Source: an uncultured Roseobacter sp. (GTDB lineage Bacteria > Pseudomonadota > Alphaproteobacteria > Rhodobacterales > Rhodobacteraceae). Taken from it: a stretch of DNA of 39,034 bases. The notes beneath the pieces were generated by a model. That model was not told the origin of the DNA. It did not search any database and saw only the letters and a list, made by a program, of their open reading frames with translations. The translations under genes were made by a program, and so were the position numbers. Every line of letters starts with the position of its first letter. Position 1 is the first letter of the stretch. This document shows, one piece after another, positions 9,828 to 19,746 of this stretch. The DNA is taken from positions 1 through 39,034 of the forward strand of contig CANMWT010000022.1 in NCBI GenBank assembly GCA_947501635.1. The letters run 5' to 3'.

Positions 9828-10429
9828 CCCGCGCCTGCCTTTGCCCGCACATAAAGATCGAAGCTTGCGCAGTGCTTCTCGCGCAAGACATCCATCGTTG
9901 CCGGCGCGAGCGTCAAATCCGCCTTGGGAGAGCTATTGACCCGCGGGATCTGGGGCAGGGCGCCCAACCGCGCGGCCAGAAACGTCTCGATGCGCGCCCA
10001 GTCATCATAGGCAAAAAGATGGGCGACGCGTGTGCCGTCCGGTTTGGGCTTCAAAAACGCCGCCTGAGACCCGACATCCGCAAAAGCAGGTGGCGCATCC
10101 TGACAATATGCGCGCACAAAAGCATCAAAGCTGATCTGCGCAGTGCTGTTGGGCTGCCCGGAAATCTGCGGCCTTTGGCGATACCGATACCAACTGCCAA
10201 GCCAATCGACGGGATCGCGCACGATCGCCATGACATCCGGCTCGACCCCGCAGACCTTTTGATACATCGGCTGTATGAACCGGTCATAGCGGTAGAGCGG
10301 CGCATGCTTCAGCGCCGGAGGCCCCGAGATAACCAAATCCGCCAACGTCCCCAAAGCCTGCTGCAGCGCCGTCGTGCCTGTTTTGGGAACGCTCAACAAC
10401 ACCAATTGGTGTTTGAAAAAGACCAGCAT
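9824..10429 (-). CDS. Sulfotransferase-family protein
   Basis: The 201-residue protein begins MLVFFKHQLVLLSVPKTGTT. The SVPKTGTTALQ segment (13-23) is the PAPS 5'-phosphosulfate loop of sulfotransferases, and IVRDPVDWLGSWYRYRQR (about 68-85) resembles the 3'-phosphate-binding segment. The predicted reaction is transfer of sulfate from PAPS to an unknown acceptor. Similar Rhodobacterales proteins, as I recall, are sometimes labelled gamma-glutamyl kinase in databases, which the motifs do not support. It converges on cckA, the two stop codons sharing CTAG (9824-9827), and diverges from recA across about 190 bp. Its physiological substrate is unknown. Confidence 0.7.
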   Translation of the reverse strand: MLVFFKHQLVLLSVPKTGTTALQQALGTLADLVISGPPALKHAPLYRYDRFIQPMYQKVCGVEPDVMAIVRDPVDWLGSWYRYRQRPQISGQPNSTAQISFDAFVRAYCQDAPPAFADVGSQAAFLKPKPDGTRVAHLFAYDDWARIETFLAARLGALPQIPRVNSSPKADLTLAPATMDVLREKHCASFDLYVRAKAGAG

Positions 10430-10512
10430 ATCATCGCGCCCCGAAACTCATTTGCCGGACTAAACTACTCCTTAACCAGTTTCGGAAAAAGATGGCCTTG
10501 TGAAAAATTTAA

Positions 10513-10541
10513 TTGAAATGTTCTCCTTTTGATCCCATAAG
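10513..10541 (+). promoter_or_regulatory. Predicted recA promoter
   Basis: TTGAAA (10513-10518) and CATAAG (10536-10541) are separated by exactly 17 bp. The start of transcription would fall near 10548, inside the LexA box that follows. A near-match to a second LexA repeat, GTTC-N7-GATC (10520-10534), fills the spacer between the two elements. Confidence 0.6.
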
Positions 10542-10556
10542 GAACGTAATGAGAAC
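10542..10556 (+). promoter_or_regulatory. LexA box of recA
   Basis: GAACGTAATGAGAAC is a perfect GAAC-N7-GAAC direct repeat, the LexA recognition form of alphaproteobacteria. It covers the predicted recA transcription start, where LexA would block initiation until DNA damage. It lies 66 bp before the recA ATG. Confidence 0.85.
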
Positions 10557-10622
10557 ATTATCACGGGCGCCGGTGGCAAAGATTGCTGTTCGGAGAGATC
10601 TGTGACAGTAAGAGGAAACAAC

Positions 10623-11702
10623 ATGGCAACGGCAGATCTACTCAGCATGAACAACAAGAAATCGGCAGATAAGCAAAAGGCGCTCGACTCCGCGCTGGCC
10701 CAGATCGAACGCCAGTTCGGCAAGGGCTCGATCATGAAACTCGGCACTGAAGGTGCGGTGCAGGACATCAAGGCAAGCTCGACCGGGTCGCTGGGTCTTG
10801 ACATCGCACTGGGCATTGGCGGCCTGCCGATGGGCCGGATCGTAGAGATCTACGGGCCGGAAAGCTCTGGGAAAACAACGCTCACACTGCACTGCGTGGC
10901 AGAGCAGCAAAAAGCCGGGGGTGTCTGCGCTTTCGTCGATGCCGAACACGCGCTGGACCCGACATATGCCAAAAAGCTCGGCGTTGATCTGGACGAGCTG
11001 CTCATCAGCCAACCCGACACCGGAGAGCAGGCGCTGGAGATTACCGATACGCTGGTACGCTCGGGTGCCGTCAATATGGTCATCGTCGATTCGGTCGCCG
11101 CCCTTACGCCAAAGTCGGAACTCGAAGGCGACATGGGCGACAGTTCGGTCGGCGTGCAGGCCCGCCTGATGAGCCAGGCCATGCGCAAACTCACCGGCTC
11201 GATCAGTCGCTCAAACTGCATGGTCATCTTCATCAACCAGATCCGCATGAAAATTGGCGTCATGTTCGGCTCTCCCGAAACAACGACAGGCGGCAATGCG
11301 CTCAAGTTCTACTCTTCGGTGCGTCTCGATATCCGGCGCATTGGTGCTTTGAAAGACCGCGACGAAGTGGTGGGCAACCACACCCGTGTCAAAGTCGTCA
11401 AAAACAAGGTCGCAGCGCCCTTCAAACAGGTCGAATTCGACATCATGTATGGCGAAGGCATCTCGAAAATGGGCGAGCTGCTGGACCTTGGCGTTGCCGC
11501 CGGCGTGGTCGACAAATCCGGCTCCTGGTTCAGCTATGGTGACGAACGCATCGGTCAGGGCCGCGAAAATGCCAAAGGTTTCCTGCGCGAAAATGTTCAG
11601 ATGGCGCTCGAGATCGAAGACAAAATCCGCGCCGCACATGGGCTCGATTTTGACATGCCTAAACACGAGCAGTCAGAAGACGACGATATCCTCGAAGCCT
11701 GA
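10623..11702 (+). CDS. recA: Recombinase RecA
   Basis: RecA forms filaments on single-stranded DNA, drives homologous strand exchange and triggers LexA self-cleavage. The 359-residue protein contains Walker [10 protein letters not shown] (about 78-86), Walker [13 protein letters not shown], the L1/L2 DNA-binding loops (around [19 protein letters not shown] and [20 protein letters not shown]) and an acidic C-terminus [12 protein letters not shown] chose the ATG at 10623 because AGAGGA lies six bases upstream and the family start ATADLL... follows. An in-frame GTG at 10602 is the alternative. A LexA box overlaps the promoter and a strong hairpin terminator follows the gene. Confidence 0.98.
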   Translation: MATADLLSMNNKKSADKQKALDSALAQIERQFGKGSIMKLGTEGAVQDIKASSTGSLGLDIALGIGGLPMGRIVEIYGPESSGKTTLTLHCVAEQQKAGGVCAFVDAEHALDPTYAKKLGVDLDELLISQPDTGEQALEITDTLVRSGAVNMVIVDSVAALTPKSELEGDMGDSSVGVQARLMSQAMRKLTGSISRSNCMVIFINQIRMKIGVMFGSPETTTGGNALKFYSSVRLDIRRIGALKDRDEVVGNHTRVKVVKNKVAAPFKQVEFDIMYGEGISKMGELLDLGVAAGVVDKSGSWFSYGDERIGQGRENAKGFLRENVQMALEIEDKIRAAHGLDFDMPKHEQSEDDDILEA

Positions 11703-11720
11703 TCCCCAGTGTTACAGCGC

Positions 11721-11754
11721 GGGGCGCCCGGTATCGGCGCCCCGTTTCGCTTTT
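11721..11754 (+). terminator. Rho-independent terminator after recA
   Basis: The inverted repeat GGGGCGCC / GGCGCCCC (11721-11728 and 11736-11743) with a 7-nt loop is followed by GTTTCGCTTTT. It starts 19 bp after the recA stop and separates recA from alaS. Confidence 0.8.
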
Positions 11755-11838
11755 ATTCTCCATCGGCTTGTGGACAGCCACCGCAGGCGGGGTTATTTGA
11801 TCGGGAACTGAAAATTCTCGCTTGAAGGCCCGCGCCAA

Positions 11839-14496
11839 ATGCAAACCCTGAACGATATCCGCTCTTCTTTCCTGTCATACTTCGAAAAACAGGGACATCG
11901 GGTCGTGCCGTCCAGCCCTCTGGTGCCCCGCAACGATCCGACCCTGATGTTCACCAACTCGGGTATGGTTCAGTTCAAAAATCTGTTCACCGGCGTGGAA
12001 ACCCGTGACTACCAGCGCGCGACCACAGCCCAAAAATGCGTGCGGGCAGGGGGCAAACACAATGACCTCGACAATGTCGGCTATACCGCACGGCATCACA
12101 CCTTCTTTGAAATGCTGGGCAACTTCAGCTTTGGCGACTACTTCAAAGACGATGCCATCGCTTTTGCATGGGAACTGGTGACCGCAGGTCTGGGGATCGA
12201 CAAATCGAAACTCTACGTCACGATTTACCACACCGATGATGAGGCAGCGGAAATCTGGAAGAAAGTTGGCGTGCCGGACGACCGGATCATCCGCATCGCC
12301 ACAAATGACAACTTCTGGATGATGGGCCCCACCGGCCCCTGTGGCCCCTGCACCGAAATCTTCTACGACCATGGAGATCATATCTGGGGCGGCCCTCCGG
12401 GCAGCCCGGAAGAGGACGGCGACCGTTTTGTCGAAATCTGGAACCTCGTTTTCATGCAATACGAGCAGTTCGAAGACGGCACACGGCGCGACCTCGCCGC
12501 ACAGTCGATCGATACAGGCATGGGGATTGAACGCGTGGCAGCCCTGCTGCAAGGCACCAACGACAATTACGCAACCGACCTGATGCGCAGCCTCATCGAA
12601 GCCTCCGCCGATGCAACAAGCACCGACCCTGATGGCCCCGGCAAGACCCACCACAGGGTCATTGCCGATCACCTGCGCTCCACCTCTTTTCTGATGGCCG
12701 ATGGCGTCACCCCGTCAAACGACGGACGCGGCTATGTCTTGCGCAGAATTATGCGGCGCGCGATGCGTCACGCGCATCTGCTGGGCGCAAAAGACCCCCT
12801 GATGCACCGCCTGGTGCCCGCGCTGGTCCGGCAAATGGGTGCGGCCTATCCCGAATTGGGACAGGCCCAAAGCATGATCGAACAGACGCTTCTGCAGGAA
12901 GAGACACGGTTCAAGCAAACACTCGACCGCGGGCTGAAATTGCTGGACGAAGAGTTGTCGGACCTGCCCGACGGCAGCGACTTGCCCGGCGCTGCCGCCT
13001 TCAAACTCTACGATACTTACGGCTTTCCGCTTGACCTGACCCAGGACGCGCTGCGCGAAAAGGGTCGCAGCGTTGATACCGAAGGGTTTGACGCGGCCAT
13101 GGCTGAGCAAAAAGCCAAGGCGCGCGCGGCCTGGTCCGGCTCTGGCGAAGCCGCCGATGCGACGGTCTGGTTCGATGTCGCCGACACGGAAGGAGCGACA
13201 GACTTTCTGGGCTACGACACAGAAACCGCGGAAGGCCAGATTGTGGCGCTGGTCAAGGACGGCGCATTGGCAGACAGCGCCACGGCGGGCGATGAGGTGC
13301 ATATTGCCTTGAACCAGACACCGTTCTACGCGGAAAGCGGCGGTCAGGTCGGGGATACAGGCGTTCTGACAACCGCCAGCGGGTCGGCGAAGATCACCGA
13401 TTGCCGCAAAACGGCAGGCGTTTACGTCCATATCGGCACCGTCACCAAAGGCACCCTGACCAAGGCCGATGCCGCGGTGCTGCAAGTCGATCACGCGCGC
13501 CGCACCGCGATCCGCGCCAACCACTCCGCCACGCACCTGCTGCACGAAGCCCTGCGCGAAACATTGGGCGATCACGTCGCACAGCGCGGCTCTTTGAACG
13601 CCCAAGACCGGCTCCGCTTCGATTTCAGCCACACGCAAGCCCTGACGCTTGAGCAACTCGAAAAGGTCGAGGCGGATGTCAACGCCTTCATCCGGCAAAA
13701 CGCCGCGGTCGAAACCCGCATCATGACCCCAGACGATGCCCGCGCACTTGGCGCACAGGCGCTGTTTGGCGAAAAATACGGCGATGAAGTGCGCGTGGTC
13801 TCCATGGGGCGACAGGAAGGCTCCGGCAAGGGACTGGACGGATCAACCTATTCCATCGAACTCTGCGGCGGCACCCATGTGCGTCAAACCGGCGACATAG
13901 GCGCCTTCGTGACACTCGGCGACAGCGCCAGCAGCGCCGGTGTGCGCCGGATCGAAGCACTGACCGGTGCGGCTGCGCTCCACTACCTGCGCCGCCAGGA
14001 TCATCACCTCGCCCAGACAGCCCTCGAACTCAAGGCGCAACCCGCTGACGTGCCAGAACGCGTGCGTGCCCTGCTGGAAGAGCGTCGCAGCCTCAGCAAC
14101 GAAGTCGCCCAGCTGCGACGCGAACTGGCCATGGCAGGGGGAGCAACAGCAGACACCCCCGAAACACGCAGCATTGAAGGCACCAACTTCATCGCAAAAG
14201 TCCTCAGCGGCGTCACCGGGCGCGACCTGCCTGCGCTGGTGGACCAGTACAAGTCGAAGATGGGCAGCGGCGTGGTCCTGCTGATCGCCTCGACGGACGA
14301 CAAAGCCGCTGTAGCCGCAGGGGTCACCGAAGATTTGACATCGCGCATCTCGGCAGTTGATGTGGTCAAGGCAGCCGTATCCGCCTTGGGCGGCAAAGGC
14401 GGCGGCGGACGTCCCGACATGGCCCAGGGCGGCGCAAAAGACGCCACCGCCGCGCAAGAGGCGATTAAGGCTGCAGAAACTGTTTTGAAAGGATAG
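11839..14496 (+). CDS. alaS: Alanyl-tRNA synthetase
   Basis: AlaRS charges tRNA-Ala in the cytoplasm and edits mischarged Ser and Gly. The 885-residue length is typical. The N-terminal class II catalytic core includes [19 protein letters not shown], then [19 protein letters not shown] and the motif 2 region [15 protein letters not shown]. The editing domain carries the zinc-type motif [13 protein letters not shown] and, further on, CGGTHV. The C-terminal coiled coil ([20 protein letters not shown]) and the DHHA1-like glycine-rich end [15 protein letters not shown] complete the architecture. It follows the recA terminator and is separated by only 4 bp from the DUF1330 gene, which probably shares its transcript. 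Confidence 0.98.
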   Translation: MQTLNDIRSSFLSYFEKQGHRVVPSSPLVPRNDPTLMFTNSGMVQFKNLFTGVETRDYQRATTAQKCVRAGGKHNDLDNVGYTARHHTFFEMLGNFSFGDYFKDDAIAFAWELVTAGLGIDKSKLYVTIYHTDDEAAEIWKKVGVPDDRIIRIATNDNFWMMGPTGPCGPCTEIFYDHGDHIWGGPPGSPEEDGDRFVEIWNLVFMQYEQFEDGTRRDLAAQSIDTGMGIERVAALLQGTNDNYATDLMRSLIEASADATSTDPDGPGKTHHRVIADHLRSTSFLMADGVTPSNDGRGYVLRRIMRRAMRHAHLLGAKDPLMHRLVPALVRQMGAAYPELGQAQSMIEQTLLQEETRFKQTLDRGLKLLDEELSDLPDGSDLPGAAAFKLYDTYGFPLDLTQDALREKGRSVDTEGFDAAMAEQKAKARAAWSGSGEAADATVWFDVADTEGATDFLGYDTETAEGQIVALVKDGALADSATAGDEVHIALNQTPFYAESGGQVGDTGVLTTASGSAKITDCRKTAGVYVHIGTVTKGTLTKADAAVLQVDHARRTAIRANHSATHLLHEALRETLGDHVAQRGSLNAQDRLRFDFSHTQALTLEQLEKVEADVNAFIRQNAAVETRIMTPDDARALGAQALFGEKYGDEVRVVSMGRQEGSGKGLDGSTYSIELCGGTHVRQTGDIGAFVTLGDSASSAGVRRIEALTGAAALHYLRRQDHHLAQTALELKAQPADVPERVRALLEERRSLSNEVAQLRRELAMAGGATADTPETRSIEGTNFIAKVLSGVTGRDLPALVDQYKSKMGSGVVLLIASTDDKAAVAAGVTEDLTSRISAVDVVKAAVSALGGKGGGGRPDMAQGGAKDATAAQEAIKAAETVLKG

Positions 14497-14500
14497 GACA

Positions 14501-14788
14501 ATGGGTGCACTTTGGATTGCGCATGTGACCGTCACCGACGATGAGGCCTACGCGAAATACGCAAGCCTCGCCACCGAAGCGATTGCCGAACACGGGGGCC
14601 ATTTCATCGCCCGCGGCGCGCGTTTTGTACAACTCGAAGGGCAAGCCCGCCCGCGCAATGTCGTGGCACGTTTTCCCGATCTCGAAACAGCCGAAAAATG
14701 CTATAATTCAGATACGTACCAACGCGCCTTAAACCACGCCCGCGACGCCTCAGAGCGGGAATTGATGATCATCGAAACGACGGAATAA
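14501..14788 (+). CDS. DUF1330 family protein
   Basis: The 95-residue product (MGALWIAHVTVTDDEAYAKY ...) fits the DUF1330 dimeric alpha/beta-barrel family. Features include a pattern like YAKYASLATEAIAEHGGHFIARG and the late segment ALNHARDASERELMIIE. Members are small ferredoxin-like-fold proteins with no established reaction. The ATG lies 4 bp after the alaS stop with AGGA in the alaS 3' end as its ribosome binding site, so it is read from the alaS transcript. A conserved intergenic box and a hairpin terminator follow before the converging typA. Confidence 0.85.
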   Translation: MGALWIAHVTVTDDEAYAKYASLATEAIAEHGGHFIARGARFVQLEGQARPRNVVARFPDLETAEKCYNSDTYQRALNHARDASERELMIIETTE

Positions 14789-14798
14789 TCCGCCCACC

Positions 14799-14819
14799 TT
14801 CTTTGGTCCCGAAATATCC
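14799..14819 (+). repeat. Intergenic box, copy 1 (TTCTTTGGTCC...AAATATCC)
   Basis: This 21-bp word matches the reverse complement of 22009-22029 at 19 of 21 positions. The two differ only at the two bases between TTTGGTCC and AAATATCC. Both copies lie just after a gene end. Here the box is followed directly by CGGGGAGC and the terminator hairpin. Confidence 0.6.
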
Positions 14820-14827
14820 CGGGGAGC

Positions 14828-14847
14828 ACGAGGGGCTGGCCCCTCGT
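14828..14847. terminator. Bidirectional hairpin between DUF1330 gene and typA
   Basis: ACGAGGGG and CCCCTCGT form an 8-bp perfect stem with a CTGG loop, midway between two converging genes. No long T-run follows on either strand, so it may be an intrinsic terminator of the weak type or a transcript-end stabiliser. Confidence 0.55.
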
Positions 14848-14853
14848 TCCGCC

Positions 14854-16671
14854 TCACCCCGCGCGGGCCATCCGCTTGCGTTCATGCGGGTCCAGATAGC
14901 GCTTGCGCAGGCGGATCGCATTGGGCGTCACCTCCACCAGCTCGTCATCATCGATATAGGCAATAGCCTCTTCCAGACTAAGTTGCATCGGCGTGGTCAG
15001 CCGCACCGCCTCATCTGTCCCCGAAGCCCGCACGTTGGTCAGCTTTTTGCCCTTCAGCGGGTTCACTTCCAGATCGTTCTCGCGGCTGTGCTCACCGATA
15101 ATCATGCCGGTGTACACATCCGCCTGCGCGCCGATCATCATTTTTCCCCGCTCTTCGAGGTTCCAAAGCGCATATGCGACAGAGGTGCCATTCTCCATCG
15201 AAATCAAAACCCCCGCACGCCGCCCCGGGATCGGCCCCTTATGCGGCGCCCAGCCGTGAAACACGCGGTTCAAAACACCGGTACCGCGCGTATCGGTCAG
15301 AAACTCGCCGTGATAGCCAATCAATCCACGTGACGGCACATGCGCGACAATCCGCGTCTTACCCGCACCCGCAGGCTTCATCTCGACCAGCTCGCCGCGC
15401 CGCGCGCCGGTGATCTTTTCAATCACCGCGCCCGAGTATTCGTCATCCACATCGATCGTCGCCTCTTCGATGGGCTCATGGCGCACCCCATCAATCTCGC
15501 GAAACAGAACCTGCGGACGTGAAATGCTCAGCTCAAAGCCCTCGCGGCGCATGTTTTCGATCAGAACACCCATCTGCAACTCGCCACGACCGGCCACTTC
15601 GAAAGCCTCACCGCCCGGCGTGTCCGAAATCTTGATCGCCACGTTGCTCTCGGCCTCTTTCATCAGCCGCTCGCGGATCACCCGCGACTGCACCTTCTTG
15701 CCGTCCCGCCCCGCAAGCGGGCTGTCATTGATGCCGAACGTCACCGTAATCGTCGGCGGATCAATCGGTTGCGCAGGCAGAGCCTCAGTCACCTGCGGGG
15801 CCACGATACTGTCAGCGACCGTGGCCTTGGTCATCCCCGCAAGGCTGACGATATCACCAGCCTCGGCCACATCGATCGGCTGTTGGGTCAAACCGCGAAA
15901 GGCCAGAACCTTGGTCACCCGAAAGCTTTCGACCTGCGTGCCATCGCGGCTCAAGGCTTTGACCGTCTCACCGGCCTTCACGGTACCGGATTCGACACGG
16001 CCGGTCAGAATGCGCCCGATAAACGGGTCCGCCCCCAGCGTTGTCGCCAGCATACGGAACGGCGCGTCACGCTGGGCAAGCTGCGCCGGGGCAGGGACGT
16101 GATCCACAATCAGATCAAACAGCGCCGACAGATCCGCACGCGGCCCGTCAAGCTCCATATCGGCCCAGCCAGACCGGCCCGAGGCATACATCGCCGGGAA
16201 ATCCAGCTGGTCGTCATCCGCACCCAGGTTGGCAAAAAGATCGAAACACTCGTCTAGCGCACGGTCCGGCTCCGCGTCGGGCTTGTCGACCTTGTTCAAA
16301 ACGACAATCGGACGCAGCCCCAACGCCAAGGCCTTGGACGTCACGAATTTGGTCTGCGGCATCGGGCCTTCAGCGGCATCCACCAGCAAGACAACACCAT
16401 CCACCATCGACAGGATACGCTCCACCTCGCCACCGAAATCGGCGTGGCCGGGCGTGTCGACGATATTGATGCGCACACCTTTCCATTCCACCGATGTCGC
16501 CTTGGCAAGGATCGTGATGCCGCGCTCACGCTCCAGATCGTTGCTGTCCATTGCACGCTCTGTGGTGGCTTGATTTTCCCGGTAGGTCCCGGACTGCTTG
16601 AGCAGCTCGTCCACAAGCGTGGTCTTGCCGTGGTCAACGTGTGCAATGATCGCGATGTTTCGCAGGTCCAT
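14854..16671 (-). CDS. typA: Ribosome-associated translational GTPase TypA/BipA
   Basis: TypA is an EF-G-like GTPase that binds ribosomes and is needed under stress and cold and for efficient 50S assembly. The 605-residue protein has G1 AHVDHGKTT (10-18), G2 RERGITI, G3 [14 protein letters not shown] and G4 [11 protein letters not shown]-like domains III and V follow ([26 protein letters not shown]), then the TypA-specific C-terminal domain ending in [18 protein letters not shown] chose the ATG at 16671 ([18 protein letters not shown]); the longer frame to 16833 lacks family support. GAGG lies upstream. It is read after the SMR transporter gene on the same strand, 109 bp away. Confidence 0.97.
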   Translation of the reverse strand: MDLRNIAIIAHVDHGKTTLVDELLKQSGTYRENQATTERAMDSNDLERERGITILAKATSVEWKGVRINIVDTPGHADFGGEVERILSMVDGVVLLVDAAEGPMPQTKFVTSKALALGLRPIVVLNKVDKPDAEPDRALDECFDLFANLGADDDQLDFPAMYASGRSGWADMELDGPRADLSALFDLIVDHVPAPAQLAQRDAPFRMLATTLGADPFIGRILTGRVESGTVKAGETVKALSRDGTQVESFRVTKVLAFRGLTQQPIDVAEAGDIVSLAGMTKATVADSIVAPQVTEALPAQPIDPPTITVTFGINDSPLAGRDGKKVQSRVIRERLMKEAESNVAIKISDTPGGEAFEVAGRGELQMGVLIENMRREGFELSISRPQVLFREIDGVRHEPIEEATIDVDDEYSGAVIEKITGARRGELVEMKPAGAGKTRIVAHVPSRGLIGYHGEFLTDTRGTGVLNRVFHGWAPHKGPIPGRRAGVLISMENGTSVAYALWNLEERGKMMIGAQADVYTGMIIGEHSRENDLEVNPLKGKKLTNVRASGTDEAVRLTTPMQLSLEEAIAYIDDDELVEVTPNAIRLRKRYLDPHERKRMARAG

Positions 16672-16780
16672 GAAATGCGCCTCAATTGGATGCGCCGGCG
16701 CCACAGGGCGACAGCTTTGCGGGGCGCATACCGCGCGCCCCGTCGAAATGCCAGCAGTATTTGGCCGCTGCCGGTCTGAC

Positions 16781-17116
16781 CTAGTGCTGTGTGGAATTCG
16801 ACAACAGATGGATGACCAAAATACCGGCAACAATCAGCACCAGCCCGATCACCGCTGGCAGATCAAGGCGCTGGCCAAAGATCACAAAACCGATCACCGC
16901 AATAAAAACGATGCCAAGGCCCGACCATATCGCATAGACCACGCCCACCGGCATGAATTTCAGCGTCAGACCCAACAGATAAAAGGCCAAACCGTAGGCG
17001 AAAACAGCCACAAGCGTTGGCATCACCCGAGTGAACTGCTGACTGGCCTGAAGTGCTGTCGTCCCGATGGTTTCAAACATGACCGCAAGGGTCAGATAGA
17101 GGTAGTGCATGGGCAT
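16781..17116 (-). CDS. Small multidrug resistance (SMR) family efflux transporter, EmrE-like
   Basis: The 111-residue protein has four membrane helices. The essential membrane-embedded glutamate is in helix 1 (LAVMFETIGTTALQ), and the SMR signature VYAIWSGLGIVFIAVIGF is in helix 3. SMR proteins export cationic drugs, guanidinium-type compounds or polyamine-like cations in exchange for protons as antiparallel dimers. I chose the ATG at 17116, with AAAGG eight bases upstream; a second ATG two codons later is possible. It starts 16 bp after the stop of the Lrp/AsnC gene and is presumably in one operon with it, so the regulator likely controls it. The cargo is unknown. Confidence 0.9.
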   Translation of the reverse strand: MPMHYLYLTLAVMFETIGTTALQASQQFTRVMPTLVAVFAYGLAFYLLGLTLKFMPVGVVYAIWSGLGIVFIAVIGFVIFGQRLDLPAVIGLVLIVAGILVIHLLSNSTQH

Positions 17117-17132
17117 AAGGGCGCCTTTCGCG

Positions 17133-17588
17133 TCACAGCGGTAGAATATGTGTGTCCTTGATCTCTTCCATGACAAAGCTTGCCGAAACATCCGACAAAG
17201 CCACGCGGCCGATCAGGGACTGATAGAGCCGGTCATAATCCGCCATATCGGCCACTTGGGCGCGGATCAAGTAATCCAGATCGCCCGTCATGCGGTAAAC
17301 GCCCTGTATCTGCGGCAGCGCACGCACAGCGATGCGGAACTGCTCCAGCCAGTTCTGACTATGCTCCTGGGTGCGGATAAGCATGAAAACCGTCAGCGTC
17401 AGCCCCAGTTTCTGCGCATCCAGCAAGGCAATGCGCCCTTTTATCACGCCCTGGTCTTCCAGCGCCCTGATCCGGCGCCAGCAGGCGTTTCTACTCAACC
17501 CGGCTTTCTCGCCGATCTCATCCAGCGACAAGCTGCAGTCGGCCTGCAAAAGCGTCAGCAGTCGCTTGTCCAAATCATCAATCTTCAC
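17133..17588 (-). CDS. Lrp/AsnC family transcriptional regulator
   Basis: The 151-residue protein has the N-terminal helix-turn-helix of the family (DDLDKRLLTLLQADCSLSLD then GLSRNACWRRIRALEDQGVI) and a C-terminal RAM ligand-binding domain (LTLTVFMLIRTQEHSQNWLE, YRMTGDLDYLIRAQVADMAD). Such octameric or dimeric proteins sense amino acids or related small molecules. I chose the GTG at 17588 because AGGA lies six bases upstream and VKIDDLDKRLL matches the family start. An in-frame GTG at 17630 would add 14 residues. It precedes an SMR exporter gene by 16 bp and diverges from a DUF6356 gene. Confidence 0.9.
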   Translation of the reverse strand: MKIDDLDKRLLTLLQADCSLSLDEIGEKAGLSRNACWRRIRALEDQGVIKGRIALLDAQKLGLTLTVFMLIRTQEHSQNWLEQFRIAVRALPQIQGVYRMTGDLDYLIRAQVADMADYDRLYQSLIGRVALSDVSASFVMEEIKDTHILPL

Positions 17589-17604
17589 AATATTTCCTGA
17601 TATC

Positions 17605-17651
17605 TTGGGAATATGTCTCAATCGATACACCGATATCTCAAAATTTGGGAA
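17605..17651. promoter_or_regulatory. Repeat-rich divergent promoter region, candidate Lrp-type operator
   Basis: The 118-bp gap between the Lrp/AsnC start and the DUF6356 gene holds TTGGGAA at 17605 and again at 17645 (40 bp apart) and TCTCAA at 17616 and 17636 (20 bp apart). GATATC occurs at 17600 and 17632. Repeats at helical multiples suit an Lrp-family regulator wrapping DNA, and autoregulation is typical of the family. Confidence 0.4.
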
Positions 17652-17706
17652 CCTTTTTCAGCGATACCCCCCTAAATTCTCCCCAATCAATCCTCAGGAG
17701 AGCACC

Positions 17707-17913
17707 ATGATCCAACGCATTTTTCTGTCTCACCCCGCAACGGTAAACGAAACCTTCGGCCAGCATCTGGTCTTTGCCCTCGGATTTTCAGCCCGGCTCT
17801 TTGCCGCTGCATTTGCCGCGCTGATCCATGCCTTCATTCCCTGCCTTTTCGAAAAGACCGCAAGTAACATCATCGCCGAGCTTTATCACCGCACGCATCA
17901 CCGCGGCCGTTAA
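17707..17913 (+). CDS. DUF6356 family small protein
   Basis: The 68-residue product MIQRIFLSHPATVNETFGQH ... is recognised from the pattern IFxxHPATVxExFxxHxxFA followed by a hydrophobic segment LFAAAFAALIHAFIPCLF and a His-rich end. This matches the small DUF6356 family common in alphaproteobacteria, for which no function is known. CAGGAG lies seven bases before the ATG. The single hydrophobic stretch suggests membrane association. It diverges from the Lrp/AsnC gene across a repeat-rich promoter region. Confidence 0.8.
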   Translation: MIQRIFLSHPATVNETFGQHLVFALGFSARLFAAAFAALIHAFIPCLFEKTASNIIAELYHRTHHRGR

Positions 17914-18034
17914 TGCCCAGGCAATTTTTTTTCGGATTAATGCGGTACAAACCGTTTAAATTAAATCTTCTTCAATAAGTCGACGCGAGAGTGGCCTTTG
18001 GGATGTGGGAGCAAACCAAAAGAGGACCCCCTCA

Positions 18035-18535
18035 ATGCTTCGACGACTGATGGTTGTGATTTTATGTTTTTTGCCGATCCTCGCACAGGCCGCCACACTT
18101 CACCCCGCCACCGACGCGCGCCAGCACAACCTTCTGGCGCCACCCTTTCAGGCGCAAAACCCCGCCAAAGCCAAGACGTCTTTGCCATTTGACGACAGGC
18201 TGGGAATTGCGGTTTTGCTCTCCGTGAAGCAGCAACACCCGAAAGCCGGCACCGGAAAAGCAACGCCCGCACTGCAAGAGTTTGTGGGCATTCCCGGGCA
18301 TAAGGCAAAGAACTTCAAATCACCGCCATACCCAAGCCTTGCGGCGCAACAACACGCCAATGCGGCCTCTGCGATTGTCCGGGACAACTTGGTCGTGGTG
18401 CCGCTCACGTCCAGTTTCGTCTTCATGGTGACGTCGGTGTTTTGTTTTCTGGCCTTCGGCAAAAGCTATATCCGTTTGCCAAGACCGTCCTTTTTCCGGT
18501 CTGACACGCGCTTGGCCTATGCGCGCAACGGCTAG
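18035..18535 (+). CDS. Unrecognised exported protein with a C-terminal membrane segment
   Basis: This 166-residue protein belongs to no family I recognise. It opens with a clear signal peptide, [20 protein letters not shown], with a likely cut at AQA|A. A Pro/Gln/Lys-rich middle of about 100 residues follows, and a hydrophobic segment ([23 protein letters not shown]) lies near the end, before a basic tail. This suggests a protein anchored in the inner membrane with most of its chain in the periplasm. I chose the ATG at 18035, with AGAGGA upstream; a frame extended to 18005 lacks a signal-like start. Its stop overlaps that of the converging icd through CTAG (18532-18535). Confidence 0.65.
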   Translation: MLRRLMVVILCFLPILAQAATLHPATDARQHNLLAPPFQAQNPAKAKTSLPFDDRLGIAVLLSVKQQHPKAGTGKATPALQEFVGIPGHKAKNFKSPPYPSLAAQQHANAASAIVRDNLVVVPLTSSFVFMVTSVFCFLAFGKSYIRLPRPSFFRSDTRLAYARNG

Positions 18536-19746
18536 CCCGCCAAGGCCTTGTTTAGGTTTTCGTCAATCTTTTCCAGAAACCCCTGCGTGGTCAGCCAGCG
18601 CTGATCGGGCCCCACAAGAAGCGCAAGGTCCTTGGTCATAAAGCCACTTTCGACAGTATCAACCACAACACGCTCCAGCGTTTCCGCAAAGTTCAGCAAA
18701 GCCGCATTCTCATCGAGCTTTGCGCGATGCTTGAGCCCACCGGTCCAGGCATAGATTGAGGCGATCGAATTCGTCGACGTGGCTTCGCCCTTCTGATGCT
18801 GGCGGTAGTGGCGCGTCACCGTGCCGTGCGCCGCTTCGGATTCCACGATCTTGCCATCAGGCGTCATAAGCACCGAAGCCATCAGCCCAAGCGACCCGAA
18901 GCCTTGCGCAACAGTATCCGACTGCACATCCCCGTCATAGTTCTTGCACGCCCAGACATACCCGCCGGACCATTTCATGGCCGAGGCGACCATATCGTCT
19001 ATCAGGCGATGCTCGTACCAAATGCCCGCCGCCTCGAACTTATCCTTGAATTCGGCTTCAAAAATCTTGGCAAAGAGCTCCAGAAAGCGGCCATCATATT
19101 GCTTGAGAATGGTGTTTTTCGTGGAAAGATAGACAGGCCACCCCAGACTTAGCCCGTAGTTGAACGAGGCCCGCGCGAAATCAATGATCGATTTGTCGAG
19201 GTTGTACATGGCCATCACGACGCCGCTGTCGGGCGCATCAAAGACCTCGCGCTCGATCTCTGTGCCGTCTTCGCCCACAAACTTCAGCGTCAGCTTGCCA
19301 GCTCCGGGAAACTTGAAATCCGTGGCACGGTACTGATCACCAAAGGCATGCCGCCCCACAACAATCGGCTGTGTCCAGCCGGGGACAAGGCGCGGTACAT
19401 TCCTGCAGATGATCGGCTGGCGGAAAATCACACCGCCCAGAATATTGCGAATGGTGCCATTCGGCGAGCGCCACATCTGCTTGAGGCCAAACTCCTCGAC
19501 GCGCGCTTCATCGGGTGTGATGGTCGCGCATTTGACGCCAACACCGTACTCCTTGATCGCATGCGCTGCATCTACCGTGATCTGGTCATCAGTGGCATCG
19601 CGCGCCTCCATACCCAGATCATAGTATTTCAGGTCAATATCGAGGTAGGGCAGGATGAGTTTTTTCTTGATGAAATCCCAGATGATCCGGGTCATTTCAT
19701 CACCATCAAGTTCCACGACAGGGTTTTCAACTTTGATCTTGGACAT
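18532..19746 (-). CDS. icd: Isocitrate dehydrogenase (NADP+)
   Basis: This TCA-cycle enzyme converts isocitrate to 2-oxoglutarate and makes NADPH. The 404-residue protein is of the eukaryote-like dimeric type common in alphaproteobacteria. It starts [20 protein letters not shown] and carries the substrate loop [21 protein letters not shown]. Metal and substrate residues lie in [20 protein letters not shown] with [11 protein letters not shown], and the cofactor region is [20 protein letters not shown] chose the ATG at 19746, with GAGGAG seven bases upstream; a TTG two codons earlier is the only alternative. The stop overlaps that of the converging exported-protein gene. A palindrome about 80 bp upstream may be its operator. 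Confidence 0.97.
   Translation of the reverse strand: MSKIKVENPVVELDGDEMTRIIWDFIKKKLILPYLDIDLKYYDLGMEARDATDDQITVDAAHAIKEYGVGVKCATITPDEARVEEFGLKQMWRSPNGTIRNILGGVIFRQPIICRNVPRLVPGWTQPIVVGRHAFGDQYRATDFKFPGAGKLTLKFVGEDGTEIEREVFDAPDSGVVMAMYNLDKSIIDFARASFNYGLSLGWPVYLSTKNTILKQYDGRFLELFAKIFEAEFKDKFEAAGIWYEHRLIDDMVASAMKWSGGYVWACKNYDGDVQSDTVAQGFGSLGLMASVLMTPDGKIVESEAAHGTVTRHYRQHQKGEATSTNSIASIYAWTGGLKHRAKLDENAALLNFAETLERVVVDTVESGFMTKDLALLVGPDQRWLTTQGFLEKIDENLNKALAG

Noticed and set aside
9824-10429. Gamma-glutamyl kinase as the function of the 201-residue protein
   Set aside because: The sequence has the sulfotransferase PAPS loop SVPKTGTT and no amino-acid-kinase motifs.
10462-10468. A TTAACCAG half-site as a CtrA site near recA
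   Set aside because: It is a single half-site with a mismatch and no paired TTAA; such words are expected by chance.
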